Shown piece by piece: positions 1-7,930 of a DNA stretch of 64,000 nt (position 1 is its first letter; every line of letters begins with the position of its first letter). The stretch is from NCBI GenBank assembly GCA_963589785.1, contig CAVAMJ010000006.1, positions 73,934-137,933 of the forward strand, read 5' to 3'. The notes beneath the pieces are model-generated. The model saw only the letters and a program-made list of their open reading frames with translations, did not search any database and was not told the origin of the DNA. The translations under genes were made by a program, and so were the position numbers. Source of the stretch: SIG603 sp963589785. GTDB lineage: Bacteria > Bacillota > Clostridia > Oscillospirales > Acutalibacteraceae.

Positions 1-697
1 AAAGAACCCCTAAGCCTAAGCCCTTGAAATTCTTTTTATATACAGTATAGAAAAGATAAACAGGCGCAAAAATCAGCATCTGAGGCTTTGTGATAACGGA
101 GAGACCATATAGCGCACCCGAAAAAAGAAGCTTATCTTCAAGAAGAAGCCACATTGAGAAGAGAAGTATCATCAGGCACCATGAGTCAGCCTGCCCCCAC
201 ACGGTCGAGTTAATCAGAACTGCGGGGCAAAAAAGATAAAGTGCCGCAGCTAAAAAGCTTTCTGTTTTGTTAAGCTTCTTTGATCCGAGGTGATACAAGA
301 CGTACGCACACACGATATCGCCGATAATTGACGGCAGTTTAATCAACAGCGTGAAGCCCTGAGAATAGAAATCCCAGCCGAGAGCGGTTCTTATCTTATC
401 CATCCAGCCGAGTATATAGAGAAATCCCGGAGGGTAGTCAAGATAAAGGCTTGTATTGTAAACGCCTTGATAACCGACCGTATTGACGGACTCTCCCCAC
501 GCCTTAAAGAGCGTGATGTCGGTTTCGTAGCCGACAGTCGAGTAACCTACTACAAGTCGGAAGAGAAATGCCGCAAAAAGCAACAAAAATATTAGCAAAC
601 GGTTATTAAGCTTGAGTCCGTCTGTCTTTTCACACTTAAATGCAAAGAGAACCGACGCCCCTAAGAACAATAACGCAAAGATGATATTAAGGGTCAT
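1..697 (-). CDS. Polytopic membrane glycosyltransferase, C-terminus cut by window edge
   Basis: The frame is open from an ATG at 697 to the left edge (232 codons seen) and has a good AAAGGAGA ribosome site 7-8 bases upstream. The protein is very hydrophobic with several membrane helices. It carries a luminal-loop-like DYPPGFLYILG stretch and a later TVWGQADSW motif, both typical of GT-C fold dolichol/undecaprenyl-phosphate-sugar glycosyltransferases (PMT/GT39/GT87-like). Such enzymes transfer a sugar from a lipid carrier to a cell-envelope acceptor on the outer face of the membrane. The acceptor cannot be told from the sequence. Family-level call only; the remaining part lies outside the window. 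Confidence 0.75.
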   Translation of the reverse strand, partial: MTLNIIFALLFLGASVLFAFKCEKTDGLKLNNRLLIFLLLFAAFLFRLVVGYSTVGYETDITLFKAWGESVNTVGYQGVYNTSLYLDYPPGFLYILGWMDKIRTALGWDFYSQGFTLLIKLPSIIGDIVCAYVLYHLGSKKLNKTESFLAAALYLFCPAVLINSTVWGQADSWCLMILLFSMWLLLEDKLLFSGALYGLSVITKPQMLIFAPVYLFYTVYKKNFKGLGLGVL

Positions 698-796
698 GCC
701 CTATCTCCTTTCTCGGAAAGAAATATATGTATATTCTATGTTTTCCCCTTGACCGAAGTGTGTGGAAACAATAAAATATAGGTGAAAAAACTTGCG

Positions 797-845
797 TTTT
801 TTCTCCGAGTGATTCCTTTTGATTGTATATTAAACGGAGAAAAAA
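797..845. promoter_or_regulatory. 11-bp inverted repeat between glycosyltransferase and lacZ
   Basis: TTTTTTCTCCG at 797-807 is matched exactly by CGGAGAAAAAA at 835-845, separated by 27 bases. The right arm includes a CGGAG ribosome-site-like element followed by an ATG (845) that opens a 23-codon frame ending at 916, overlapping the lacZ start. It could be an operator or an RNA hairpin hiding the leader ribosome site; no direct proof. Confidence 0.35.
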
Positions 846-912
846 TGCAACAGACTAAATGCTCTGACAGCAAATTGTACACTATTATATATAGGTATAG
901 GGAGGAATTATT

Positions 913-3900
913 TTGAATTTCCGATTTTTTCACGAAGACCCCGATATTCTTCATGTTGGCTGTGAGCCAAACAGAAGCTACTACACACCGTTCGCCTCTG
1001 AGGAGGAAATCGCTGAGGGAGACAGCTCTCACCTTCTCATGCTAAGCGGAGAATGGTATTTTAAGTACTATGAGTCATTTGCCGACACATTCAAAAACGC
1101 ATTTTTCACCGATGACGATGAGAACGGACTTGATATTGACGAGAATAATATGTCAATTGTCGAGGTTCCGGCCGTTTGGCAAAGCTACGGTGTGGACAAG
1201 CACCAGTATACTAACATAAGATACCCATTCCCTTATGATCCGCCGTTTGTACCGGAGGATAACCCTTGCGGACTTTATATCAAGCATTTCGAGTTAAGTG
1301 ACGAGGAGCTTCACTTCAAGTCCTATCTGAATTTCGAGGGTGTGGACTCCTGTTTCTATCTCTGGGTAAATGGTGAATTTGCGGGATACTCCCAGGTTTC
1401 TCACTCCACAAGTGAATTTGACATTAGCGACCTTCTGAATGAGGGCGACAACGAAATCGCCGTACTTGTACTCAAGTGGTGTGACGGCTCATACCTCGAG
1501 GATCAGGATAAACTCAGGATGAGCGGTATTTTCCGTGATGTTTATATTCTCTTCCGCCCGGAAAATCATCTTAGAGATTACTTCATAAAGACTAAGCTTT
1601 CCGATAATTACAGCCATGCTGATGTGAAAATCGAGCTTGATAAAATCGGCGAGGTTGATGTAGCATGCGAGCTATACGATGCAGACGGCATAATGATAGC
1701 TCAAGCCGAGGAAAATGACGGCTGTCTCAGCCTAAGCCTTGATAACCCCGAGCTTTGGAGCGCTGAAACACCTTATCTTTACACTCTACTCATCTATGCG
1801 GGCACGGAGATAATTCCGCAGTCACTTGGAATCAACGAGGTCAAGGTAAAGAACGGCGTTGTTCTTTGGAACGGTCAGAAAATCAAAATCAAGGGTGTAA
1901 ACCGTCACGACAGCGACCCAGTCACGGGCTACACGATAAGCGAGGAACAGGCTCTTCGTGACCTCACACTCATGAAACAGCACAATATCAACGCTATTCG
2001 CACAAGCCACTATCCGAATGCTCCTTGGTTCTTACAGCTTTGCTCCGAAATGGGATTCTATGTGATTGCTGAGGCAGACCTTGAGAGCCACGGTGCGGCA
2101 ACTTGCTTCGGCGGCTATGACCTTGACCATTATTCTGCACTTGCAGTAGAGCCGATGTTCAAAAAAGCTATTCTCGACAGATCTCAAAGAAGCGTTATCC
2201 GTGACAAGAACAACGCTTGCATCTTTGCTTGGTCTCTCGGCAACGAATCCGGCTGGGGCGAAAATCTTGAGAATGCCGCAAGATGGGTGAAGTCCTACGA
2301 TCCGTCAAGACTTCTTCACTACGAGAACTGCCACGTTGAAGCTTACGGCAGAAAGAACGACACATCCATGCTCGACCTTTACTCTCATATGTACTGGCCG
2401 ACAGAGAAAATAGACGAGTACTTCTCAACCACCGCAATCAAGACACCGTTCATTCAGTGTGAGTACATTCATGCTATGGGCAACGGTCCCGGAGACATTT
2501 CCGATTACATGGAGCGTTTCTGGAAGTATGACGGATTTGTCGGCGGATTTGTCTGGGAGTGGTGCGACCACGCTGTCTACGGCGGAAGAACTCCCGATAA
2601 CTGTGATATTTACCGCTACGGCGGCGACAACGGAGAATTTCCGCATGACGGAAACTTCTGCATGGACGGTCTTGTCTATCCAGACAGAACACCTCACACG
2701 GGCTTGCTCGAATACAAACAGGCTATCCGTCCATTAAGCGCAAAATGGCTTGATAAAGACAAGGGATTAGTCGAGATTACAAACAGACTCGATTTTCTCT
2801 ATTCCGATGATCTGCTTGATATTTCCTATGAAATAAAATCAGACGGCGAAACAGTGGCAAGCGGCGAAGTTGATGTCAGCATTGCTCCGCACGCAACTGA
2901 AACCGTAACGATAGACGGCTTCACAGGTGAAGGAAGCGAAAGTCTTTACTTCTACTACACATCTAAATTTGACACAGACTACTGCGACGAAGGCTATGAG
3001 CTCGGCTTTGACCAGCTTATTTACAGCGAAGAGGAATATTCCGCTCCCGCACTTATCCCCGGCGAGCTTGATATATCTGAGGACGGAACAAGAATTTATA
3101 TCACCTCCGACTCATTCTCCTATACCTTCAATAAGAAGAACGGTATGCCTGAGAAAATGGTTAAGCTTGGCGAGCAGATAATCACAAAGCCCGTAGAATT
3201 TAACCTCTGGCGTGCTCCGACAGATAACGACCAGTACATTCGCCTTGAGTGGGAAAGATACGGCTACGACAGAGCAACAACAAGAGTATATTCCATAGAT
3301 GCAAACAAAAATTCTGACGGAAACTGCGAAATCCGTGTAAAATACGGCATTGCCGCAATCTTCATTCAGAAATTTATAGATGTCTCTGCTGTTTGGACTA
3401 TCGACTCCGAGGGCAATATCAACGTAAAGTTTGACTGCAAAAAGGACGAAAAATTCCCGTATCTTCCGAGATTCGGTCTCAGATTCTTCATGCCGAGAAT
3501 TTTCGATACCGTAGATTATTTCGGCTATGGCCCGTTTGAGAGCTACGAGGACAAAAAGCTTGCAAGCTCACTTGATTTCTTCACGGAGAACTTGTCGGAT
3601 ATGCACGAGGACTACATTAAGCCTCAGGAGAATTCGAGCCACTTCGGAACAAGAAATGTGACCATGCTAAACGGCAAGCTTGCTGTCAGCTTCTCCTCCG
3701 AAAAGCCGTTCTCATTCAATGCTTCCGAGTACACACAAGAGGAACTCACAAGCAAAAAGCACAACTATGAGCTTCAGAAATGTGGCGACAGCGTTCTTTG
3801 CGTTGACTACCGCATGAGCGGAATCGGATCAAATTCCTGCGGCCCCGAGCTTCTCTCACAGTACAGAATGAACGAGAAGAAATTCTCATTCGAGCTTGAT

Positions 3901-3915
3901 ATTCAGGTTATCTAA
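913..3915 (+). CDS. lacZ: Beta-galactosidase, glycoside hydrolase family 2 (LacZ type)
   Basis: At 1000 residues it has the five-domain length of LacZ (E. coli about 1024). It hydrolyses terminal beta-galactosides such as lactose in the cytoplasm; no signal peptide is present. The jelly-roll sugar-binding domain comes first, then an Ig-like domain, then the TIM barrel starting near GVNRHDSDPVTGY. The acid/base glutamate is E445 in SLGNESGWGEN and the nucleophile is E517 in FIQCEYIHAMGNG. The C-terminal beta-galactosidase small-chain domain follows. The start is a TTG, chosen because AGGGAGG sits 7 bases upstream; there is no ATG nearby in frame. It stands alone, with no permease or lac-type repressor beside it, so the sugar uptake system is elsewhere. 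Confidence 0.95.
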   Translation: MNFRFFHEDPDILHVGCEPNRSYYTPFASEEEIAEGDSSHLLMLSGEWYFKYYESFADTFKNAFFTDDDENGLDIDENNMSIVEVPAVWQSYGVDKHQYTNIRYPFPYDPPFVPEDNPCGLYIKHFELSDEELHFKSYLNFEGVDSCFYLWVNGEFAGYSQVSHSTSEFDISDLLNEGDNEIAVLVLKWCDGSYLEDQDKLRMSGIFRDVYILFRPENHLRDYFIKTKLSDNYSHADVKIELDKIGEVDVACELYDADGIMIAQAEENDGCLSLSLDNPELWSAETPYLYTLLIYAGTEIIPQSLGINEVKVKNGVVLWNGQKIKIKGVNRHDSDPVTGYTISEEQALRDLTLMKQHNINAIRTSHYPNAPWFLQLCSEMGFYVIAEADLESHGAATCFGGYDLDHYSALAVEPMFKKAILDRSQRSVIRDKNNACIFAWSLGNESGWGENLENAARWVKSYDPSRLLHYENCHVEAYGRKNDTSMLDLYSHMYWPTEKIDEYFSTTAIKTPFIQCEYIHAMGNGPGDISDYMERFWKYDGFVGGFVWEWCDHAVYGGRTPDNCDIYRYGGDNGEFPHDGNFCMDGLVYPDRTPHTGLLEYKQAIRPLSAKWLDKDKGLVEITNRLDFLYSDDLLDISYEIKSDGETVASGEVDVSIAPHATETVTIDGFTGEGSESLYFYYTSKFDTDYCDEGYELGFDQLIYSEEEYSAPALIPGELDISEDGTRIYITSDSFSYTFNKKNGMPEKMVKLGEQIITKPVEFNLWRAPTDNDQYIRLEWERYGYDRATTRVYSIDANKNSDGNCEIRVKYGIAAIFIQKFIDVSAVWTIDSEGNINVKFDCKKDEKFPYLPRFGLRFFMPRIFDTVDYFGYGPFESYEDKKLASSLDFFTENLSDMHEDYIKPQENSSHFGTRNVTMLNGKLAVSFSSEKPFSFNASEYTQEELTSKKHNYELQKCGDSVLCVDYRMSGIGSNSCGPELLSQYRMNEKKFSFELDIQVI

Positions 3916-3932
3916 ACATATGCTAAAAATAA

Positions 3933-3961
3933 AACTCCGATCGTCTGATCGGAGTTTTTCC
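3933..3961. terminator. Bidirectional terminator between lacZ and MATE gene
   Basis: Ten-base stem AACTCCGATC/GATCGGAGTT (3933-3942 with 3947-3956), TTTTTCC on the + side and an A/T-rich run giving U residues on the - side. It serves the two convergent genes. Confidence 0.85.
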
Positions 3962-3963
3962 TT

Positions 3964-5316
3964 TTAGATTAACTTTTTCTTTGTCCACTTGTCGCCCTTT
4001 ATTCTTATGTAGAAGAATATCGCTCTTACAAACCAGTCGGAGCACATTGCAATCCAAACGGCTACAACGCTGACATTGAAGAAGTGAATGAGAACATAAG
4101 TCAAGAGAACTCTTAAAAGCATCATGCTTGCAAGCGAGACATACATCGTGTACTTGACATCGTTAGATGCTCTGAGTGCATTCGGAAGTGCGAACGCAAA
4201 CGGCCAAATGATAACAGCACAAACAGCATGCACATAGAAGCACTTTAGCGTAAGCTCTGTTGTTGCGTCACTTAAGTTATATAGGCTTAGAATCGGGTAT
4301 CTCGCAAAGAAGAGTATTGCAGTTGTAATCCAAACGAGAATATAAGCAATGAGCATAAGCTTGCGGATATATTTTCTTGCTTCTTCATATTTTCCCGCAC
4401 CGACACACTGACCGACAACGGTAATCATTGTGACACCGATAGACATACCCGGAGTAATCTGGATACTTGCGATATTGGCACAAATTGCGTTAGCAGTGAT
4501 TGATGTTGTACCGAGAACGGCAACAATAGCCGCTACTATGATTTTACCGACCTGGAAAATAGAATTTTCTATGCCGTTCGGAACACCGATATAAAGAATT
4601 TTCTTTATCATCGGAAAATCAAGCTTAACTTTATGCAAAGCGTTATAGCTGATTATTCTTTTCTTATTAAAGAGAAGTATTGTGATAAATATCGAGCCGA
4701 TAATTCTCGAAAGAAGCGTTGCCCATGCGGCGCCTGCAACCTCCATACCACAGACGTAAATGAATATCGCATTACCGACAACATTAAGACCGTTCATGAG
4801 GAACGATGTGAGCATACTGGTCTTGGAATCGCCCATAGACCTGAAAAGTGCCGCACCCGAGTTATAAATCGCAATGAACGGGTACGATGCCGCCGTCAGC
4901 AAAAAATAAGTCTGAGCGTAACTCATAACATCGGCGTCTACATTGCCGTAAAGTGCCTTTAATATCGGATTTCTGAGCGCACAGCAGATAACGCCGAAAA
5001 TCAGCGAAACAAACAGCGCAACATAAAAAAGCTGGTTTGCTGACTTGCCCGCATTTTTCTTGTCGCCCATTCCGATGTACTGAGCAGCAACGACAGAACC
5101 GCCCGTAGCAAGCGCCGTGAAGAGTGTCAGAAACAAAATATTGATGCTGTCAACAATTGAAACTCCCGATACCGCCGACTCACCGCACGAGGACACCATG
5201 ACCGTATCCGCAAGACCTATCGTCATCGCAAGCATCTGCTCCACTACAAGGGGAACGATGATTGCTCTGAGCTGTTTGTTCGTAAACATAGGCTTGCTTT
5301 TAATGCTTTCCTCCAT
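3964..5316 (-). CDS. MATE family efflux transporter
   Basis: A 450-residue, 12-helix inner membrane protein of the MatE family (MOP superfamily), expected to export drugs or cationic metabolites in exchange for Na+ or H+. The first MatE repeat shows the usual N-terminal amphipathic stretch and GLADTVMVSSCGESAVSG; the second begins near GVPNGIENSIFQVGK. Substrate cannot be read from sequence. It has its own terminator shared with lacZ. One of four MATE proteins in this window; all four differ clearly from one another in sequence, so they are not recent tandem copies. Confidence 0.92.
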   Translation of the reverse strand: MEESIKSKPMFTNKQLRAIIVPLVVEQMLAMTIGLADTVMVSSCGESAVSGVSIVDSINILFLTLFTALATGGSVVAAQYIGMGDKKNAGKSANQLFYVALFVSLIFGVICCALRNPILKALYGNVDADVMSYAQTYFLLTAASYPFIAIYNSGAALFRSMGDSKTSMLTSFLMNGLNVVGNAIFIYVCGMEVAGAAWATLLSRIIGSIFITILLFNKKRIISYNALHKVKLDFPMIKKILYIGVPNGIENSIFQVGKIIVAAIVAVLGTTSITANAICANIASIQITPGMSIGVTMITVVGQCVGAGKYEEARKYIRKLMLIAYILVWITTAILFFARYPILSLYNLSDATTELTLKCFYVHAVCAVIIWPFAFALPNALRASNDVKYTMYVSLASMMLLRVLLTYVLIHFFNVSVVAVWIAMCSDWFVRAIFFYIRIKGDKWTKKKLI

Positions 5317-5553
5317 TTACTTAATACCTCTTTTCTTCCGTAATACATACACGCTTATTTTAGTACCGAATGCAACTTATTTCAATAATTATTACTGATA
5401 TTCTGCCATAATAAGTTTTTATAATCAATCATAAGTAAAATGTATTTCAAAGCCTTGTCCCCTTTCTGTCCTGCACACGTATGTATAATTTAGCCATAAC
5501 AACAAAACAAAAACAAATCAAATTCAAACAAAGAACAAAAGGGGAGATTAAAA

Positions 5554-5607
5554 ATGATAACCGAAAGAGCAGAAACCAAAACTAAAAAATACTATTTTAC
5601 CCATTAG
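5554..5607 (+). CDS. Possible 17-residue small protein or leader peptide
   Basis: ATG follows AAAGGGGAGATTAAAA, one of the best ribosome sites in the window. It encodes MITERAETKTKKYYFTH and stops at TAG. The peptide is basic and hydrophilic and matches nothing I recognise. About 80 bases downstream is a GCGGGC/GTCCGC hairpin (5684-5701), and then the strong 5725-5755 hairpin with a T-rich tail, so a short independent transcript is plausible. No gene follows on the + strand before the terminator, so a leader-peptide role for a downstream gene looks unlikely. It could also be a chance frame. Confidence 0.3.
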   Translation: MITERAETKTKKYYFTH

Positions 5608-5724
5608 GTGCTGTGAGCACATTAATTTCAAGACTATATTTCAGTACAATAAAAATACCTTACAGCACAACAAATTTACTAAAAGAGCGGGCTAATAAGT
5701 CCGCTTGTTTCAATTTTAGGGATA

Positions 5725-5766
5725 AAAAATCTCTTGCCGCAAAGCAAGAGATTTTCTCGTTTTTTC
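5725..5766. terminator. Bidirectional terminator downstream of mtnN
   Basis: AAAATCTCTTGC (5726-5737) pairs with GCAAGAGATTTT (5744-5755). Runs of A before and T after give U tails in both directions; it closes the - strand mtnN transcript and any + transcript from 5490. Confidence 0.8.
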
Positions 5767-5776
5767 TAATTTAATG

Positions 5777-6466
5777 TTAAATCTCTGTGATAACAGAATT
5801 CATAAGCGCTACGGTCTTTGCGGCAGCAGCCTTTGCAAAGGTAGGATAATCAACAGACGCATCGTCGTTTGCATTATCTGAAATGCTTCTCAAAACGACA
5901 AACGGAATGCTGTTCATATAGCATACATGAGCGATAGCGCCGCCCTCCATCTCACATGCATATGCGCCGAAATCACGATTGAGTTTCAAGCAGAATTCTC
6001 CGTCACTCACGAACTTGTCACCTGTAACGACAACTCCGCTCATAACCTTGCCGTCATAGATTTTCTCAGCATGAGATTTAATCTTCTCGGCAGTATCAGT
6101 GTCGCACTCAAATTCTATCTTTCCTATGCCCGAAACAAAGCCGACCGGGTCGCCAAGTGCAGAGGTGTCCATATCGTACTGTACGCAAGCCGTACCGACA
6201 ACGAGATCTCCGATTTTCACGCCCTCGCCTATTCCTCCGGCAACCCCCGGGTTAATTATAAGTCTGGGGCTATAAACAAGCGCCATAACCTGTGCGCAAG
6301 CCGCCGCATTGACCTTTCCGGGGTTGCATCTTGCGACAACTACATCGACTCCCTTAAGTTTGCCTGAAACAAACTCGAGCCCTGCGATAGTCTTCACCTC
6401 GGTATCAGTCATTTCAGACTTGATTCCGTCTACTTCTATGTCCATTGCTCCGATTATACCTATCAT
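5777..6466 (-). CDS. mtnN: 5'-methylthioadenosine/S-adenosylhomocysteine nucleosidase
   Basis: Cytosolic MTA/SAH nucleosidase (Pfs type, 229 residues as annotated; family about 230). It cleaves adenine from MTA, SAH and 5'-deoxyadenosine, feeding methionine salvage and the activated methyl cycle. The N-terminus GIIGAMDIEV carries the catalytic-site glutamate E11; EMEGGA (E172 and E174) binds the ribose, and D197 in SISDNAND is the general acid. The ATG at 6466 is preferred because GGAGG lies 8 bases upstream; an in-frame TTG two codons earlier is too close to that site. A sigma-A promoter (TTGTTA, 17, TAAAAT) lies at 6503-6531. Monocistronic. Confidence 0.95.
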   Translation of the reverse strand: MIGIIGAMDIEVDGIKSEMTDTEVKTIAGLEFVSGKLKGVDVVVARCNPGKVNAAACAQVMALVYSPRLIINPGVAGGIGEGVKIGDLVVGTACVQYDMDTSALGDPVGFVSGIGKIEFECDTDTAEKIKSHAEKIYDGKVMSGVVVTGDKFVSDGEFCLKLNRDFGAYACEMEGGAIAHVCYMNSIPFVVLRSISDNANDDASVDYPTFAKAAAAKTVALMNSVITEI

Positions 6467-6502
6467 CGGCAATTCCTCCGTTTTATTTAGAATTACAATC
6501 GT

Positions 6503-6531
6503 ATTTTAGCATATCGACCCGCTCTTAACAA
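6503..6531 (-). promoter_or_regulatory. Sigma-A promoter of mtnN
   Basis: On the - strand, TTGTTA (6531-6526), 17-base spacer, TAAAAT (6508-6503), with a TG one base before the -10. Confidence 0.6.
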
Positions 6532-6610
6532 GTTGCGAATACGACATAATTTTGGTAAAATCAAATCCAAGAAAAACAAAAGACAATCCACACTATGCAA
6601 GGATATAATT

Positions 6611-7876
6611 ATGAATAATAAAAACTCTCGGTCTTTTCGCGATATTTTGGCAATCTCTGTCACAATTATACTTGTGCTAATTTGTTTCTTTGCCTTTTCG
6701 GAAATGACAAATCACCACCTAAGTGACCCCAACTCTTACAATACCTATGAGCTTCAGGCAAAATCTTGGCTTGACGGCAGACTTGACCTTGATAATTACG
6801 AGTGGCTCGAGCTTGCTACCTACGGCGGCAAATACTACGTGAGCTTCCCGCCGCTTCCAAGCGTGATTCTTCTGCCGTTCGTTGCCCTTTTCGGCATGGG
6901 AACAGATAGTTACATAGCCTTTGCGGCACTGCTTCTGGGAATTAGCTTTACTTATCTTCTTTCGAGAAAGCTGGGACTTTCCCCTTTTGGCTCTTCACTC
7001 ATAACAGCCGCCATGTATCTCGGAACGAATATGCGGCAAATCACCTCGGATGCATGGGTTTGGTTTTTCGCTCAGAATCTCGCGTACCTTTTTACCGTCC
7101 TCTGCTTCTTCTGTGCTTTATACGGCAAAAAAGGCTTATCCATGCTATTTCTTGCTTGTGCGGTGGGATGCAGACCTTTCCAGCTGATTTACTTTCCCAT
7201 AGCTTTGATTATATTGCTAAGTAAAATTGACGGTGTTAATTTAGCTGTCAAAATAAAAAGTTTGATTTTCAAGAAAATATGGGTCTATGCTCCCGCTTTA
7301 TTGATTGTGATTTTCTACTGTGCATATAATTTTGCCCGTTTCGGCAGTATATTTGAGTTCGGTCACAACTATCTCCCTGAATTTTTGCGCAGTGAGGACG
7401 GACAATTCTCTCTAACTTATTTTATCGCAAATCTCCCATGTCTTTTCAGACTCCCAACACTTAAATCGGGGACACTTCTCGTCACGGCATTTGACGGCAT
7501 GAGCATTTTCCTTGTCATACCGTTCTTTACGGTTTATCCTGTATCTATTCTTCTCGCCTTTATAAGAGACAGAAAAATCGAAAACGGCATTTATCACGCA
7601 GTCGGTTCAGTCCTAATTCTTCTGCACATTTTTCTTCTGCTTTGCCACCGAACCATGGGCGGCGCACACTTCGGCAACCGCTACATCATGGACACCGTGC
7701 CTATGCTCCTTTTCCTCTCAGCATTATCATTTAACCAAATCTTCGCCAAAAAGGATAGCATCAGCCTTGTGCTTAACATTATCTGCTTCATATGCTTTAC
7801 ATTCGGAGCGTTTCTCAATTTCTTCGGCACAGCGCTTTTCTACGGGGCGGAATTTTCTTTCATAGCATTCGGCTAA
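6611..7876 (+). CDS. Polytopic membrane protein, glycosyltransferase-like
   Basis: Integral membrane protein of about 421 residues with roughly ten helices. The arrangement resembles GT-C type proteins: a first helix, then an extracytoplasmic segment with YELQAKSWLDGRLDL, LATYGGKYYVSFPPLPS and a run of short helices. The PPLPS segment is common in lipid-linked-sugar glycosyltransferase-like membrane proteins. The acceptor is unknown. The ATG at 6611 is preferred (AAGGA 8 bases upstream) over an in-frame upstream ATG at 6533 that would add 26 charged residues without a ribosome site. The gene next door encodes an LTA-synthase-like enzyme, convergent, so an envelope role is possible but not shown. 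Confidence 0.7.
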   Translation: MNNKNSRSFRDILAISVTIILVLICFFAFSEMTNHHLSDPNSYNTYELQAKSWLDGRLDLDNYEWLELATYGGKYYVSFPPLPSVILLPFVALFGMGTDSYIAFAALLLGISFTYLLSRKLGLSPFGSSLITAAMYLGTNMRQITSDAWVWFFAQNLAYLFTVLCFFCALYGKKGLSMLFLACAVGCRPFQLIYFPIALIILLSKIDGVNLAVKIKSLIFKKIWVYAPALLIVIFYCAYNFARFGSIFEFGHNYLPEFLRSEDGQFSLTYFIANLPCLFRLPTLKSGTLLVTAFDGMSIFLVIPFFTVYPVSILLAFIRDRKIENGIYHAVGSVLILLHIFLLLCHRTMGGAHFGNRYIMDTVPMLLFLSALSFNQIFAKKDSISLVLNIICFICFTFGAFLNFFGTALFYGAEFSFIAFG

Positions 7877-7894
7877 AATCCAAATTAAAAAACT

Positions 7895-7930
7895 AAGCGA
7901 ACGGAAAACTTCTCCGTTCGCTTTTGTTTT
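7895..7930. terminator. Bidirectional terminator between convergent envelope genes
   Basis: AAGCGAACGGA (7895-7905) pairs with TCCGTTCGCTT (7913-7923), followed by TTGTTTTTT on + and AGTTTTTTAATTT-type sequence on -. Confidence 0.85.

Larger units (their letters stand above)
5317..5776. other. Intergenic region with possible tiny gene
   Basis: This 460-base gap holds a TATAAT at about 5490, a strong AAGGGGAGATT ribosome site, an 18-codon frame (5554-5607) and two hairpins ending in a strong terminator at 5725-5766. Nothing else recognisable was seen. Confidence 0.4.
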
